DNA from: Hydrotalea sp. | Lineage (GTDB): Bacteria; Bacteroidota; Bacteroidia; Chitinophagales; Chitinophagaceae | Length of the DNA: 61,974 nucleotides | Assembly: GCA_027364735.1 (NCBI GenBank) | Contig: DAHXOT010000013.1 | Location: 1-61,974 of the forward strand | Reading direction: 5' to 3' | In this document: one piece after another, positions 1-10,000 of the stretch | Numbering within the stretch: the first letter of the stretch is position 1 | Layout of the letters: the number at the start of each line of letters is the position of its first letter | Position numbers and translations under genes: made by a program | The notes under the pieces: generated by a model | What the model was told of the DNA's origin: nothing | Database searches by the model: none | Seen by the model: the letters and a program-made list of their open reading frames with translations, nothing else

Positions 1-53
1 CACCTAAACGCCGTGTTGCCAATACACGTAAACCAGCTGCTGGCGGTAGATAA
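1..53 (+). CDS. rpsB: C-terminal end of a ribosomal protein, probably S2 (partial)
   Basis: Only the last 16 codons and the TAA are inside the window (frame 3). The tail reads PKRRVANTRKPAAGGR, a basic Arg/Lys/Ala-rich end typical of a ribosomal protein. In most bacteria rpsB is immediately upstream of tsf, which is the next gene here, so S2 is the best guess. The assignment is inferred from order and composition, not from a recognisable domain. Confidence 0.6.
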   Translation, partial: PKRRVANTRKPAAGGR

Positions 54-178
54 TTGTTCGAGTACTAAAATATACTTGTATATTTTAAAATGAGCATTCT
101 ACTAATTCTTCATTTTTAAAGATGCAGAGAAAGTGAATGTCAATAGTTAAATAGTAAAACATTCAAAATATTATTTTT

Positions 179-1021
179 ATGAGTACAACTGTAGCAATAA
201 CTGCTGCCGATATAAATAAGTTGCGTCAAGCAACGGGAGCAGGTATGATGGATTGCAGAAAAGCTTTAACCGAAACCAATGGTGATTTTGAAGCTGCCAT
301 AGATTGGTTACGTAAACAAGGACAAAAAGTTGCTGCTAAGCGTAGTGATCGTGAAGCAAAAGAAGGTGTTGTAATTGCTAAAACAACTGCTGATAATAAA
401 ACAGGATTTATAATTTGTATTAGCTGCGAAACAGATTTTGTATCGAAAAATGCCGATTTTGTTGCGTTTGCTCAAAGTATTGCCGATGCTGCTGTTGGTA
501 ATAATGTAAAATCTATTGCCGAATTAAACGAAGTAACAGTAGGAGAAGCTAAAGTAGCAGATTTAATTAATGATAAATTAGCTTCAATTGGTGAAAAAAT
601 AGGTATTAGCCGTTTTGAAAGAATAGAAGCTCCTTATGTGGCTTCATACATTCACGGTGCTTACCGCTTAGGTGTTTTAGTAGGTTTAAATAAAGATGCT
701 GCCGAAGCAGGAAAAGATGTAGCTATGCAAATTGCCGCATTAAATCCGGTTGCAGTAGACCCTGCTTCAGTACCAGCCGAAACAGTAGAGAGAGAAAGAA
801 GTATTGTAATTGATACAATGAAAGCCGATCCTAAAATGGCAGGTAAACCAGATGAAATGCTTGCTAAAATTGCTGAAGGCAAATTAAATGCTTTCTTTAA
901 AGAACAAACTTTATTAGCTCAAGCATTTGTAAAAGATGGAAGTAAATCTGTTGCTGAATATTTAAAATCGGTGGATGCAGATTTAAAAGTAGCCGAATTT
1001 AAACGAGTAGCTTTAGGATAA
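179..1021 (+). CDS. tsf: Elongation factor Ts
   Basis: EF-Ts is the guanine-nucleotide exchange factor that recharges EF-Tu in the cytoplasm. The 280 residues start with the UBA-like N-terminal domain (ITAADINKLRQATGAGMMDC, then the KALTETNGDFEAAIDWLRKQG segment split by the window of this entry) and contain the TDFV motif around residue 85 that inserts into EF-Tu. Length and the two central core subdomains fit the bacterial family. It lies 125 bases after the ribosomal protein gene, consistent with the rpsB-tsf order, and is followed by a hairpin terminator. Confidence 0.97.
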   Translation: MSTTVAITAADINKLRQATGAGMMDCRKALTETNGDFEAAIDWLRKQGQKVAAKRSDREAKEGVVIAKTTADNKTGFIICISCETDFVSKNADFVAFAQSIADAAVGNNVKSIAELNEVTVGEAKVADLINDKLASIGEKIGISRFERIEAPYVASYIHGAYRLGVLVGLNKDAAEAGKDVAMQIAALNPVAVDPASVPAETVERERSIVIDTMKADPKMAGKPDEMLAKIAEGKLNAFFKEQTLLAQAFVKDGSKSVAEYLKSVDADLKVAEFKRVALG

Positions 1022-1042
1022 ATAATTACTAAAATAATTTAC

Positions 1043-1077
1043 AAAAGAGGATTGATTCATTCATTCCTCTTTTTTTT
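1043..1077 (+). terminator. Rho-independent terminator after tsf
   Basis: AAAAGAGGA (1043-1051) pairs with TCCTCTTTT (1065-1073) and is followed by an uninterrupted T run. It separates tsf from pyrH. Confidence 0.8.
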
Positions 1078-1128
1078 GTTTGGCATATCATTAAAAATTA
1101 AGGTTATTTGCATTCAAATCCCTTCACT

Positions 1129-1845
1129 ATGCTTCCAAAATATAAACGTATCCTATTAAAACTTTCAGGCGAAGCCTTATTAGGCGATCAAAAAAATGGA
1201 GATCCTTTTAATCCTACTATTATCGAGCAATATGCACACGATATTAAATCGGTAACAAACTTAGGTGTTCAAGTAGCCATTGTAATTGGTGGTGGAAATA
1301 TTTATAGAGGTATGAATGAAGCCGAAAGCGGTATTGAACGTGCTCATGGTGATTATATGGGTATGTTGGCTACTGTAATAAATGCGATGGCTATGCAGGC
1401 AATGCTGGAAAGGTTTGGTGTGTATACCAGATTACAAAGCGCTATTAATATGGAACAAGTTGCCGAACCATATATACGTCGTAAAGCATTGCGTCATTTA
1501 GAAAAAGGACGGGTAGTTATTTTTGGTGCTGGTACCGGGAACCCTTATTTTACTACCGATACCGCGGGCTCTTTAAGAGCAATTGAAATGAAAGCCGATG
1601 TTATTTTAAAAGGAACAAGAGTTGATGGCATATACAATGCAGATCCTGAAAAAAATTCAGATGCAAAAAAATACGATACCATTACTTTTAATGAATGCAT
1701 CTCTAAAAATTTGCGAGTAATGGATATGACAGCATTTACCCTTTGTATGGAAAATAAATTACCCATTATTGTATTTAATATGAATAAGCCCGGTAACTTA
1801 TTAAAAGTGGTAGAAGGTGTAAATGTGGGAACGCTTGTTAGTTAG
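1129..1845 (+). CDS. pyrH: UMP kinase
   Basis: Phosphorylates UMP to UDP in pyrimidine nucleotide synthesis (amino-acid kinase fold, hexameric). It has the N-terminal [14 protein letters not shown] phosphate-binding segment, the [10 protein letters not shown] loop and the [11 protein letters not shown] nucleotide-binding segment. I chose ATG at 1129 (238 residues) rather than the upstream in-frame TTG at 1108, because homologues begin just before the [11 protein letters not shown] strand. In many genomes frr follows pyrH; here an aminotransferase gene follows after 20 bases instead. Confidence 0.96.
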   Translation: MLPKYKRILLKLSGEALLGDQKNGDPFNPTIIEQYAHDIKSVTNLGVQVAIVIGGGNIYRGMNEAESGIERAHGDYMGMLATVINAMAMQAMLERFGVYTRLQSAINMEQVAEPYIRRKALRHLEKGRVVIFGAGTGNPYFTTDTAGSLRAIEMKADVILKGTRVDGIYNADPEKNSDAKKYDTITFNECISKNLRVMDMTAFTLCMENKLPIIVFNMNKPGNLLKVVEGVNVGTLVS

Positions 1846-1865
1846 CATTTAATTCCATTCGTTAA

Positions 1866-3008
1866 ATGTTTATTCAATCTAAATTGCCCAATATTGGCAC
1901 TACTATTTTTACAGTAATGAGCTCATTGGCTGTAAAATATAATGCAATTAATTTAGGGCAAGGTTTTCCCGATTTTATGATGAATGAAGATTTAATTGCT
2001 CTTACAAACAAAGCCATGAGCGAAGGGTTCAATCAGTACACACACATGAATGGATACCCTTTATTGCGAGAAAGATTAGCGGAAAAAATTAAAAAATTAT
2101 ATTCCACAAATATTAATGCCGATAGCCAAATTACTATTACACCCGGCGGCACATACGCTATTTATACTGCGTTAACAACTATATTACAACCTGGCGATGA
2201 AGTAATTGTTTTTGAGCCGGCTTACGATAGTTATATTCCTAATATTGAAATTAACCAAGCAAAGCCTGTACTTATTTCTTTGCAATATCCCAATTATTCA
2301 ATTCCTTGGGAGGAGGTAAGAAAAAAAGTAAATAATAAAACAAGGGCAATTATTATTAATACACCACATAATCCTACCGGAATGGTGTTATCTGAAAATG
2401 ATATTGAACAACTAAGAAGTATTGTAATTGGAACAAATATTTTTATTATAAGCGATGAAGTATACGAGCATTTAATATTTGATGAATTACAGCATCAATC
2501 AATACTTCTACATCCCGATTTATTAGAAAGAAGCTTTGTATGTTTTTCATTTGGTAAAACCTATCATTGTACCGGATGGAAATTAGGATATTGTATTTCA
2601 TCATCCGAATTAATGCAAGAATACAGAAAAGTGCATCAATTTAATGCCTTTAGTTGCGATACTCCCAAGCAAGTTGCTTTAGCTGAATATTTGCAAAACA
2701 GTTCGGCTTATTTATCGCTCGGTTTTTATCTCCAGCAAAAAAGAGATTATTTTAGAGCATTAATGAAAGCCACACCATTTCAGCTTATTCCATCTCATGG
2801 AAGTTATTTTGAGTGTTATAGTTACTGGAATTTATCTAATGAAAACGATTTTGATTTTGCCGTTCGATTAACAAAAGAAATTGGCATAACTGCCATACCG
2901 TTATCTTCTTTTTATAAAAATAAAACCGACAATAAAGTACTGCGTTTTTGCTTTGCAAAAAAAGAAGACACCTTGAAAAGGGCAGTTGAAAGATTATTAT
3001 CAATCTAA
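1866..3008 (+). CDS. PLP-dependent aminotransferase, methionine aminotransferase (YbdL) type
   Basis: Fold-type I class I/II aminotransferase of 380 residues. The sequence shows NLGQGFPDF near the N-terminus, the substrate/PLP segment NTPHNPTG, the Asp of SDEVYEHLIFD, and the Schiff-base lysine in SFGKTYHCTGWKLGY. The GQGFPDF start and the TYHCTGWKLGY region resemble the YbdL/kynurenine-aminotransferase-like branch that transaminates methionine (last step of methionine salvage), but the substrate cannot be proved from sequence. It lies 20 bases after pyrH, so it is probably cotranscribed. A bidirectional hairpin follows. Confidence 0.85.
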   Translation: MFIQSKLPNIGTTIFTVMSSLAVKYNAINLGQGFPDFMMNEDLIALTNKAMSEGFNQYTHMNGYPLLRERLAEKIKKLYSTNINADSQITITPGGTYAIYTALTTILQPGDEVIVFEPAYDSYIPNIEINQAKPVLISLQYPNYSIPWEEVRKKVNNKTRAIIINTPHNPTGMVLSENDIEQLRSIVIGTNIFIISDEVYEHLIFDELQHQSILLHPDLLERSFVCFSFGKTYHCTGWKLGYCISSSELMQEYRKVHQFNAFSCDTPKQVALAEYLQNSSAYLSLGFYLQQKRDYFRALMKATPFQLIPSHGSYFECYSYWNLSNENDFDFAVRLTKEIGITAIPLSSFYKNKTDNKVLRFCFAKKEDTLKRAVERLLSI

Positions 3009-3011
3009 AAA

Positions 3012-3047
3012 AAAGAGTAACACATGGTATGTATTACTCTTTATAAA
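3012..3047. terminator. Bidirectional hairpin between convergent genes
   Basis: AAAGAGTAA (3012-3020) pairs with TTACTCTTT (3034-3042). It lies between the stop codons of the aminotransferase (plus) and the GH3 gene (minus), with an A run before it and T-rich sequence after, so it can serve both directions. Confidence 0.75.
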
Positions 3048-3064
3048 AATTCTGTTCTAACTTA

Positions 3065-5419
3065 TTATTTTATTAATTCGTTAATAGTAACTTTTGGAAC
3101 TAATTGATGAGAAACTTGTTCAACAATAATTTCTTTAGGCAAATTAAAAGATGCCGACTCTTTAATATTGGTTGATGAAGCACCTATTTTTACGGTATAC
3201 TTTCCGGCATCAGCAATCCATGCAGCATGGTTGGTATTAAAAGATGCCAAATCGTTAGCAGTGATAGTGAAATGTAAGGTTTGAGATTCTCCTGCTTTTA
3301 ATAAATTGGTTTTTGCAAAGGCTTTTAGTTCTTCATTGGGTTTATTTAAACCGTTTGAAGGAGCAGCAATATATAATTCAACCACTTCTTTACCGGCTAA
3401 TTTTCCTGTATTGGTTATTGTTACAGCAGCGGTAATTTTTCCTTTATTAAATTCGGTAGAACTTAATTTTAGGTTACTGTATTTAAATGTAGTGTAAGAT
3501 AAACCGTATCCAAACTCGTATGAAGTTTTTATATTAAAAGTATTATAATAGCGATACCCAACATAAATACCTTCTTCATATACTACTTCGGCAGGTTTGC
3601 CAAATAAAGGATGGCCGGGTGCTTTTGGATCTAACTCTTTACCCGGAAAGTTTTTGGCCGATGGTACATCGGTATAACTTACAGGAAAGGTTGTTGCTAA
3701 TTTTCCTGATGGATTTACCTTTCCACTTAAAACATCGGCAACTGCATTACCCGCTTCAATACCCGGTTGCCAAGCTAATAATATAGCATCTACATTGTCT
3801 TTCCAGCTTGCTGTTTCAATTACTCCGCCAATATTTAAAACAACAATTACTTTTTTATTTTTTGCATGATAGGCACTAACAATTGTGTTAATTAAACCTT
3901 GTTCGATAGCAGATAAATTAAAATCGTTTTCTACTTTTCTATCGGCACCTTCTCCTGCATTTCTTCCAATGGTAATAATTGCTGCATCGGTAGTATTTGC
4001 TTGTTCATTAGCCATTTCGTTACTAATGCCTAATTCCGGTATTGGTGGAATTATATCGAAGAAAAATTTGGGCTTAGGTTGTTTGGCTTTAGCAGCAGTG
4101 ATATATTCTTGATAATCTTTTTTTAAGTTGGAACTGATATTGTATCCTGCATTTTTTAAGCCATCTAATAATGAAACAGTGTATGCTTTATTTACATCGC
4201 CACTGCCTGTTCCGCCTGCAATAAAATTATATGATGTATTACCGAATAAGGCAATAGTTTTATACTGTAAAGGAAGTACATGATTGTTTTTTAATAAAAT
4301 CATTCCTTCTGAAGCCGCTTTGCGAGAAACTTGTGCATGTGCTTTTAAATCTGGTTTATCAGAATATTTATATCCTTTGTATGTTGGAGACATTAAAACA
4401 AGATTGATAATGCGTTCGCAATTTTCATCTAACACTTTTTCATCAAGGTTACCCAATTTTACAGCCTCTGTAATGGCTGCTTGTTGTATTGTTGTTCCGG
4501 GCATTAATAAATCGTTTCCGGCTTTCATTTGTACTACTGCATTTTTTCCGCCAAACCAATCGGTCATTACCAAACCTTTAAAGCCCCATTCTTTTCTTAA
4601 AATGTTGGTTAATAATTCAGGGCTTTCCGAAGTATAGGTTCCATTGAGTAAATTGTAAGAAGACATTACCGTCCATGGTTGAGATTTTTTTACGGCAATT
4701 TCAAATCCTTTCAAATAAATTTCTCTTAATGCTCTTTCACTTACAATAGTATTGATACTGTTTCTATTTGTTTCCTGATTATTGGCTGCAAAATGTTTAA
4801 TAGAAGTACCCACTCCATTCAATTCTATTCCATTTACCATTGCAGCTGTAATATTTCCTGCAATTACGGGGTCTTCAGAATAATATTCAAAGTTTCTTCC
4901 TCCCAATGGGTTGCGATGAATGTTTAATGCCGGTGCTAATAGCACATCAATACCATATTCTTTTACTTCGTTTCCAAAAGCTACGCCTACTTGTTTTACC
5001 AAAGCAGTATCCCATGAAGAGGCTAATAAAGTACCAACGGGCCATGCTGTAGCAAAATAAGTTTTTGTATCGTTTTCTCTTTTTGGTGTAATTCTAACGC
5101 CTGCCGGTCCATCGGATAATGTAAGAATAGGAATTCCAAAACGTGCAATACCATGCGTTCTTCCGGCAGCTCCGGGAACTTTTTCGGGTATACTGGCATC
5201 TTCTTTACTGATAGGTGGTAAAGAAATTCCTAATACATCTTTAGAAGAATCTTTTTTATTGGTGTTGGGCATTGCAGGCATTTTAAAACCCATACCTACT
5301 ACCAATTTTACTTTTTCATCTAAACTCATTTTAGAAACAATATCTTTTGCTTTTGAAGTTGTTTGAGAAAAAAGGAGCGATGGAATGTAGCATAGCACCG
5401 CAAGCAATAACTTTTTCAT
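3065..5419 (-). CDS. bglX: Beta-glucosidase, glycoside hydrolase family 3
   Basis: Exported GH3 enzyme that releases glucose (or a similar sugar) from the non-reducing ends of beta-glucosides. From the chosen ATG at 5419 (784 residues; 24 bases inside the longest frame) the protein begins with a Sec signal MKKLLLAVLCYIPSLLFSQ. The GH3 N-terminal barrel follows, with KHFAANNQETNR and the nucleophile Asp in GLVMTDWFGG (about residue 287), then the C-terminal sandwich domain and a fibronectin III-like domain. It could finish the breakdown of oligosaccharides made by the GH16 enzymes of the PUL at 46-56 kb, although it is not adjacent. The gene symbol is by general resemblance only. Confidence 0.9.
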   Translation of the reverse strand: MKKLLLAVLCYIPSLLFSQTTSKAKDIVSKMSLDEKVKLVVGMGFKMPAMPNTNKKDSSKDVLGISLPPISKEDASIPEKVPGAAGRTHGIARFGIPILTLSDGPAGVRITPKRENDTKTYFATAWPVGTLLASSWDTALVKQVGVAFGNEVKEYGIDVLLAPALNIHRNPLGGRNFEYYSEDPVIAGNITAAMVNGIELNGVGTSIKHFAANNQETNRNSINTIVSERALREIYLKGFEIAVKKSQPWTVMSSYNLLNGTYTSESPELLTNILRKEWGFKGLVMTDWFGGKNAVVQMKAGNDLLMPGTTIQQAAITEAVKLGNLDEKVLDENCERIINLVLMSPTYKGYKYSDKPDLKAHAQVSRKAASEGMILLKNNHVLPLQYKTIALFGNTSYNFIAGGTGSGDVNKAYTVSLLDGLKNAGYNISSNLKKDYQEYITAAKAKQPKPKFFFDIIPPIPELGISNEMANEQANTTDAAIITIGRNAGEGADRKVENDFNLSAIEQGLINTIVSAYHAKNKKVIVVLNIGGVIETASWKDNVDAILLAWQPGIEAGNAVADVLSGKVNPSGKLATTFPVSYTDVPSAKNFPGKELDPKAPGHPLFGKPAEVVYEEGIYVGYRYYNTFNIKTSYEFGYGLSYTTFKYSNLKLSSTEFNKGKITAAVTITNTGKLAGKEVVELYIAAPSNGLNKPNEELKAFAKTNLLKAGESQTLHFTITANDLASFNTNHAAWIADAGKYTVKIGASSTNIKESASFNLPKEIIVEQVSHQLVPKVTINELIK

Positions 5420-5485
5420 ATTTTTTACAATTGATTGCCACAAAGTTCTTGTGCAATTGGCGATATTTCATTGATAATTGTCAAA

Positions 5486-5513
5486 ATAAAATAAGAGGCA
5501 GTTTTTCTTATTT
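5486..5513 (-). terminator. Terminator that includes the stop codon of the Crp-family gene
   Basis: On the minus strand AAATAAGA (from 5513) pairs with TCTTATTT (5495-5488) and is followed by a T-rich stretch. The TAA of the regulator gene lies inside the first arm, so the coding region ends within the hairpin. Confidence 0.65.
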
Positions 5514-6089
5514 ATAAGCCCTAATTCTGCTTAGCGTTTCTTGTGTAATGCCTAAAAAAGAAGCAATATATGCTAATGGTACTCGTTGAATTATTGCCGG
5601 AGTACGTTCCATTAATTTAATATATCGTTGTTGTGCAGTTTCGAATTGAATAGAATCCATTCGGTATTGCGAAATAATTAATGAGCTGGTAACGGTTTTG
5701 CGTAACCATTTTTCAATATCATGATGCGTATCGGCTAACCTCATTAAATCATCGTGTGAAATGCCGTAAACTTCTGAAGGTTCAATGGTATGAATTATTA
5801 ATTTACTGGGTACTCTTTGAAAAAAGCTAATGATGGATAAAAAGAATGTTCCATCCATAGCAATCCATTCGGTAATTTCTTTTCCATTTTTAAAATAATA
5901 AATTCTGGCAATTCCTTTTTTAATAAAATAAATATAATCGCTAACGTTATTTTCTCTTAGTAGTAGATGATCTTTTGGAACTTGCCATTGTTTCCAAGAG
6001 GATAAAAATATTTTTTTACTTTCCTCAGAAAGTGGACTTACTTTTTCAATTGCATAATTAAGTTCTTTCACTGGCAATAGCTTAAGCAT
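5508..6089 (-). CDS. Crp/Fnr-family transcriptional regulator
   Basis: 193 residues: an N-terminal cyclic-nucleotide-binding-type beta-roll (segments LLLRENNVSDYIYFIKKG and EITEWIAMDGTFF) and a short C-terminal helix-turn-helix ending IASFLGITQETLSRIRAYK. This short architecture is common in Bacteroidota regulators of unknown ligand. The cAMP-binding phosphate cassette is not evident. It lies between GH3 and the AIM24-like gene on the same strand, separated from both by gaps or a hairpin. Its targets are unknown; the neighbouring AIM24-like gene is only one possibility. Confidence 0.85.
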   Translation of the reverse strand: MLKLLPVKELNYAIEKVSPLSEESKKIFLSSWKQWQVPKDHLLLRENNVSDYIYFIKKGIARIYYFKNGKEITEWIAMDGTFFLSIISFFQRVPSKLIIHTIEPSEVYGISHDDLMRLADTHHDIEKWLRKTVTSSLIISQYRMDSIQFETAQQRYIKLMERTPAIIQRVPLAYIASFLGITQETLSRIRAYK

Positions 6090-6130
6090 CTATATTAGGT
6101 ATTTAAAAAGTGTATAAACCAGAAATTATT

Positions 6131-6928
6131 TTACCATTGATTATCGCCATCAATTAACCTGCCCAATCCGCCCAACACACTTCCTTCTTCTCTATTTTTA
6201 ACGGTAGCATAAGCCAATATTCTGCCGGCTAAACGACTGATAGGAAGGCTTTGAATCCAAACTATTCCAGGGCCTTGCAAGGTTGCAAAGAAAACTCCTT
6301 CACCACCAAAAAGAGTATTTTTTATACCGCCAATGAATTGAATATCGTAATTAACAGTTGCAGTAAATCCAACAATGCAGCCGGTATCAATTTTTAAAAT
6401 TTCACCGGCTTGTAGTTCTTTTTGTTGTACATAACCACTGGCATGCATAAAGGCCATGCCATCGCCATCTAATTTTTCCATTATAAACCCTTCGCCACCA
6501 AATAAACCTGTTCCCAATTTTTTTTGAAATTCGATACCAATGCTTACCCCTTTTGCTGCACAGAGAAAAGCATCTTTTTGGCAAATAATTCTGTTACCGA
6601 GTTGTTGTAAGTTGAGTGGAATAATTTTTCCGGGATAAGGCGATGCAAAACTTACATGTTTTTTACCCTGACCAACATTTGTGTATGCCGTCATAAATAA
6701 ATTTTCTCCGGCAAGCACACGTTTACCTGCGTTCAATAATTTTCCGAATAATCCGGAGCCTTGGTTATTGCTTCCATCGCCAAACATGGTTTCCATAGTA
6801 ATGCCGTCTTCCATCATCATAAATGCACCGGGCTCGGCAATAGCTGTTTCGTTGGGATCGAGTTCTATTTCTACGTATTGCATTTCTTCTCCAAAAATGC
6901 GATAGTCTATTTCGTGGTTCTGAATCAT
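6131..6928 (-). CDS. TIGR00266/AIM24 family protein
   Basis: 265 residues, glycine-rich, with the repeated segments GSGLFGKLLNAGKRVLAGEN, GTGLFGGEGFIMEKLDGDG and NTLFGGEGVFFATLQGPG that mark the TIGR00266 (AIM24) beta-sandwich family. The function in bacteria is not established; the yeast homologue is a mitochondrial inner-membrane protein. No signal peptide or transmembrane segment is visible, so it is probably cytoplasmic. It is transcribed as a single gene or with the Crp-family gene 41 bases downstream. Confidence 0.88.
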   Translation of the reverse strand: MIQNHEIDYRIFGEEMQYVEIELDPNETAIAEPGAFMMMEDGITMETMFGDGSNNQGSGLFGKLLNAGKRVLAGENLFMTAYTNVGQGKKHVSFASPYPGKIIPLNLQQLGNRIICQKDAFLCAAKGVSIGIEFQKKLGTGLFGGEGFIMEKLDGDGMAFMHASGYVQQKELQAGEILKIDTGCIVGFTATVNYDIQFIGGIKNTLFGGEGVFFATLQGPGIVWIQSLPISRLAGRILAYATVKNREEGSVLGGLGRLIDGDNQW

Positions 6929-6964
6929 AATTATAATAATATCAGCAAAAGTATAAATAGCTTA

Positions 6965-7002
6965 CTACAAATAAGCCACTCTTTTTGAAGAGCGGCTTAT
7001 TA
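6965..7002 (-). terminator. Terminator of the RND efflux operon
   Basis: AATAAGCC (6970-6977) pairs with GGCTTATT (6994-7001), with further pairing inside the stem (CTCT/AGAG). On the minus strand it follows the RND pump stop codon by about 30 bases and is followed by a short T-rich tail. Confidence 0.75.
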
Positions 7003-7033
7003 TCATTATTGCCAATATTGTAATTGGTATTTA

Positions 7034-10000
7034 TTAAAACCAACTACCAATAAAGGCGTTATTTACTTTTTGGTTTTTGAGTTTTTCTGTTCTACGTTTT
7101 CTTTGAGCACGATGCCGTAGAAGTGTTACTGCCATTAGTGGTAAAAAAATAATGGTAAATGGCGGAATACCCAACATGCTAATCCATTTACCTCCAAACA
7201 TTTTACGCATGGGTCTTCTTAAACGTTCTGCAATTAAATACATACTTGGAACAATTACCAATGTCATAAAAAATGCGAAGGATAATCCAAAGATTATTGT
7301 CCAGCTTAAAGGTTTCCAGAAGCGGGCATTATCGCCACCAAAGAAAATATGTGGATTCCAATTGGCAAACATGGTAACAAAATCAATATTAAACCCAACG
7401 GCTAAAGGAATTAATGCCAGTATAGCTGCCATTGCGGTTAATAATACAGGAATGATACGTGTTTTTCCGGCTTGTATAACGGCTTCTCTTGTTTTTAAAC
7501 CTCTAGCACGTAATTCATCTGCAAATTCAATTACTAAAATTCCATTCTTTACCACAATACCTGCTAATCCAACAATGCCAATTCCGGTCATTACTACCGA
7601 TACTTCCATTTTAGTTATACCAAAACCAAGCATTACACCAATAATACTAAATATTATTTCGGTTAAAATAATAACTGCTTTGCTGATAGAATTAAATTGA
7701 AGTACAAGAATAAATAGAATTAATCCTAATGCAATTAGTAGGGCTTTGCCTAAAAATGCTCCAGTTTCGGCTTGTTGCTCGCCTTCGCCGGTTTGTTTAA
7801 TGGTTACATTATCGGATTTCTTTTTAAAGTTGGCAATATGTTTTGATAGAATTTGATTTACTTCTGTTGGTGTAAAACCCGATAAAACATTAGAGCGAAG
7901 TGTAATTACGCGTTTTTGATTTTTTCGTTTCACACTTCCTAAAGTGCTTGTATAATCTACATTTACTAAGTTAATAATAGGAATATGTTTTACTGCACCG
8001 CCTGCGGCCATATCTCTAAAAATAATATTCATATTTAATAAATCAACCAAACTTTTTCGTTCTAATTGTTCATTTCTTATTTGAATTTTATATTCATCTT
8101 TTCCATCTTTAATTTTTCCGGCTTCTTTTCCAAACAAGGCAGAACGCAGTTGCATTCCTATTTGAGCCGAAGAAACACCTTCTCTTAAAGCTCGTTCTCT
8201 ATTTACGGTTAAAGTAATTTCGGGATTGTTTAAATCAATATCCATTTTCAATTCTTCAACACCCGGAACTTGTATTGAATCGAGATAATTCTTTAATCCA
8301 ACAGCGGTTTTAATCATATCATCAAATTCTTCGCTGGCAATTTCAATATTTACCGGAGGATCGGTTGGTGGTCCATTCTTTTCTTGATCAACACTAATTT
8401 CTGCACCGGCTATACCTTTTAATACATGGCGTATAGAATCGAGGTATGGAGCTGTAGAAACACCATTTCGTTTTTCAAATTCAACAAATGAAATTTGAAT
8501 TCGGCCCAATTCGCTTCGTGTGCTTCTATCGCCACTCATAGGGTCGTTGGCACCTACGGCTACATTGGTAATAACACTTTCTACAATAGGGTTATTTTTG
8601 TTTTTAGCATAATCTATTCCTAAAACTTTATCAACTCTATTTTCTAAAACGTGGGTAATAGAATCGGTGTAATTAACCGAAGTTCCTACGGGTAATTTTA
8701 GGTAAACATAGATGTAGTTAGGATCTCCTTTCGGAAAGAAAACTACCGGCACTTTTCTGGCACCAAAAAACATGAATGAAAAGAATAAGAGGGCAATGGT
8801 AGATAATAATAAATATACCGGTCTCCATTCTTTTAATGCCCAACGCAATAAATTTTCATAATGATTCATTATCCAAGGCAATGCATGGTTTTGGAAGTAT
8901 AAAATCCAACCATCTAATACAAACCGATTAAATATCATTAATGCGGCAAAAACCAATAAAAAGTTGCCAAAAAATAAATAGGGTGTTGCAGGAGATGAAC
9001 TTCCTTCAGCAATAACTGCCGATGCTGCAATATTATGACCAACAATATTTAATAAAATTCCTACCACAATAATTAGCCAAAAGGCAGGGCGTTTAAATAG
9101 TACAGTTTTTCTTTTAACCGGTTCATCATCGGAATGGTTCATAAAATCTACTGCGAAAACCGGATTCATTATAAATGCAACAATTAACGATGCAGATAAA
9201 GTGAAAATAAGCATTGCCGGTAAGTAAATCATAAATTTACCAATAATGCCGGGCCAGAATAATAATGGGAAGAAGGGTGCAAGAGTAGTTAAAGTGCCAG
9301 CTAAAACCGGAATAAATACTTCGCCTGCGGCCATCATAGCTGCTTTTTCGGAAGAAAGAAATCCTTTGCCTTGAACAAAAATGCGGTGTGTATTTTCTAT
9401 TACAACAATGGCATCATCTACAATAATTCCTAATCCGAATAATAAAGCAAAAAGTACAATAAAGTTAAGTGTAACATGCCCGCCAACAATAATATCGGCA
9501 GCAGGTAAAAACATAAATGCCACAAACATACTTAGCGGAACACTGAGTGCTACAAAGAAGGCATTAGTTAAACCCATGAAGAACATTAAAATAAGCAATA
9601 CCAAAATAAATCCAATGATAATAGAATTTACTAAATCGTTAAATGAGGTACGAGTTTGTTTGCTCTGATCGCCAGTGATAACTACTTTTAAATCTTTCGG
9701 AAATTGTGATTGCTGCATTTCTTTGGTAACTCTTTTTACAGCATCGCTTGTTTCAATTAAATTTTCGCCTGCACGTTTAATAATATTTAACGTAATTACA
9801 TTATCGCCATTTAACCGAGCATAGCTTTCAGATTCTTTAATAGTGTCTTTAATATTTGCTATATCTTTTAAATATACGGGAGCTCCGCTTGTATTACGAA
9901 CAATAATTTTTTCAATATCAAAAGCGGTTTTAAATTCTCCTTTTAACTGTAAATTACGTTTCATATTTCCAACATCCAATAAACCGCCGGAGATATCCAT

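Noticed and set aside
7152-7700. 182-codon plus-strand frame inside the RND pump gene
   Set aside because: Antisense shadow of a well-supported permease; no start signal or homology.
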